The notes below the pieces were generated by a model. The model ran no database searches. It was not told the DNA's origin and saw only the letters and a list, made by a program, of their open reading frames with translations. Positions 63,626 through 64,000 of a DNA stretch of 64,000 bases are shown piece by piece. The position numbers were made by a program, and so were the translations under genes. Each line of letters starts with the position of its first letter. Position 1 is the stretch's first letter. This DNA is from Thraustochytrium sp. TN22 (Eukaryota; Sar; Bigyra; Thraustochytrida; Thraustochytriidae), in NCBI GenBank assembly GCA_013306675.1, contig JABLUY010000089.1, positions 1 through 64,000 on the forward strand. Direction: 5' to 3'.

Positions 63626-64000
63626 CTTTCAATCCAATCAAAGATCGTCACTCGTCACTTCCCCAGTGCACGTCCGGCTGTGAGATCGAGACGCGCGGGT
63701 CCTTGGTGTCGTCCTCCGCGCCCCTCAGCTCCAGCTCCCGCTCCACCTCGTGTGCCTTGGAGCGCAAATGTACGCGCGCTCGCGGCCGCGCCTGCGCCAC
63801 GAGCCCCCGCTGCTTGCCCGCCGCTGCAGGCGCCGAGCTGGGGTGCAAGCCACGCCAAGCCGGCACGGCGCGCGCGCTGCCGCCGATGTCGCCGCTTCCC
63901 GTCGCGGCGGCCAGCGCCGACCGCCCGCTGCGATGGGGATTTGATTGCCCCTCGCTCGCTCGCCCGCTGCCAGTGCACAGCCGCTCCCTCTCGCCATACT
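63626..64000. other. Upstream region of the ankyrin gene; coding-like segment cut by the window edge
   Basis: The minus-strand frame ending at the TGA at 63648-63650 has a coding-like end (SKAHEVERELELRGAEDD, then VSISQPDVHWGSDE) only 22 bases before the ankyrin ATG. It has no ATG within the window part seen and may be a 5' exon or upstream gene tail. Confidence 0.3.

Overview
This is a GC-rich nuclear segment of a protist. Almost every gene is one long uninterrupted reading frame. Gene content (cohesin, telomerase, two kinesin-family proteins, a myosin, a phosphoinositide kinase, a flagellar-type EF-hand/WD40 protein, a secreted PAN/Apple protein with Pro-Thr-Lys linkers) and the intron-poor GC-rich style point to a stramenopile, most likely a thraustochytrid (Labyrinthulomycetes). 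That assignment is inference from gene style, not from a marker gene. Starts are placed at the first ATG compatible with the conserved domains; several frames stay open upstream without an ATG and those stretches are treated as leader.

Layout. 0.4-3.9 kb: a K+-dependent Na+/Ca2+ exchanger converging on a GT64 (exostosin-like) glycosyltransferase. 4.3-4.9 kb: a probable small spliced gene, the only place where introns are needed. 6.5-9 kb: a Tudor/SH3-like plus MCM3-like winged-helix protein converging on an MIT-domain protein. 10.8-15.3 kb: a secreted PAN/Apple repeat protein and a membrane-anchored J-protein with a DNAJC11-like C-terminus. 15.7-26.5 kb: a giant EF-hand/C2/coiled-coil protein whose C-terminal part is a degenerate kinesin-14 motor, head-to-head with a canonical kinesin-13-like gene. 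26.6-33.8 kb: a PIP kinase with a PX domain placed inside the kinase fold, divergent from an amino-acid transporter. 36.5-43.1 kb: malic enzyme converging on a myosin. 44-53.9 kb: an EF-hand/WD40 axonemal-type protein converging on SMC3. 54.5-63.6 kb: telomerase reverse transcriptase (TERT) and a very large ankyrin-repeat protein with a nucleotidyltransferase-like N-terminus.

The genes do not form a pathway. Recurrent themes are Ca2+ handling and sensing (exchanger, two EF-hand proteins, C2), cytoskeletal motors (kinesin-13, pseudo-kinesin-14, myosin) and chromosome maintenance (SMC3, TERT, the MCM3-like winged-helix protein). The strongest novelty candidates are the pseudo-kinesin, the PX-in-PIPK arrangement, the kinesin-13 frame that continues past a TAG stop, and the Tudor/MCM3-tail fusion. 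Simple-sequence and minisatellite repeats are frequent and many are translated as Asp, Glu, Gln, His or Pro-Ala tracts.
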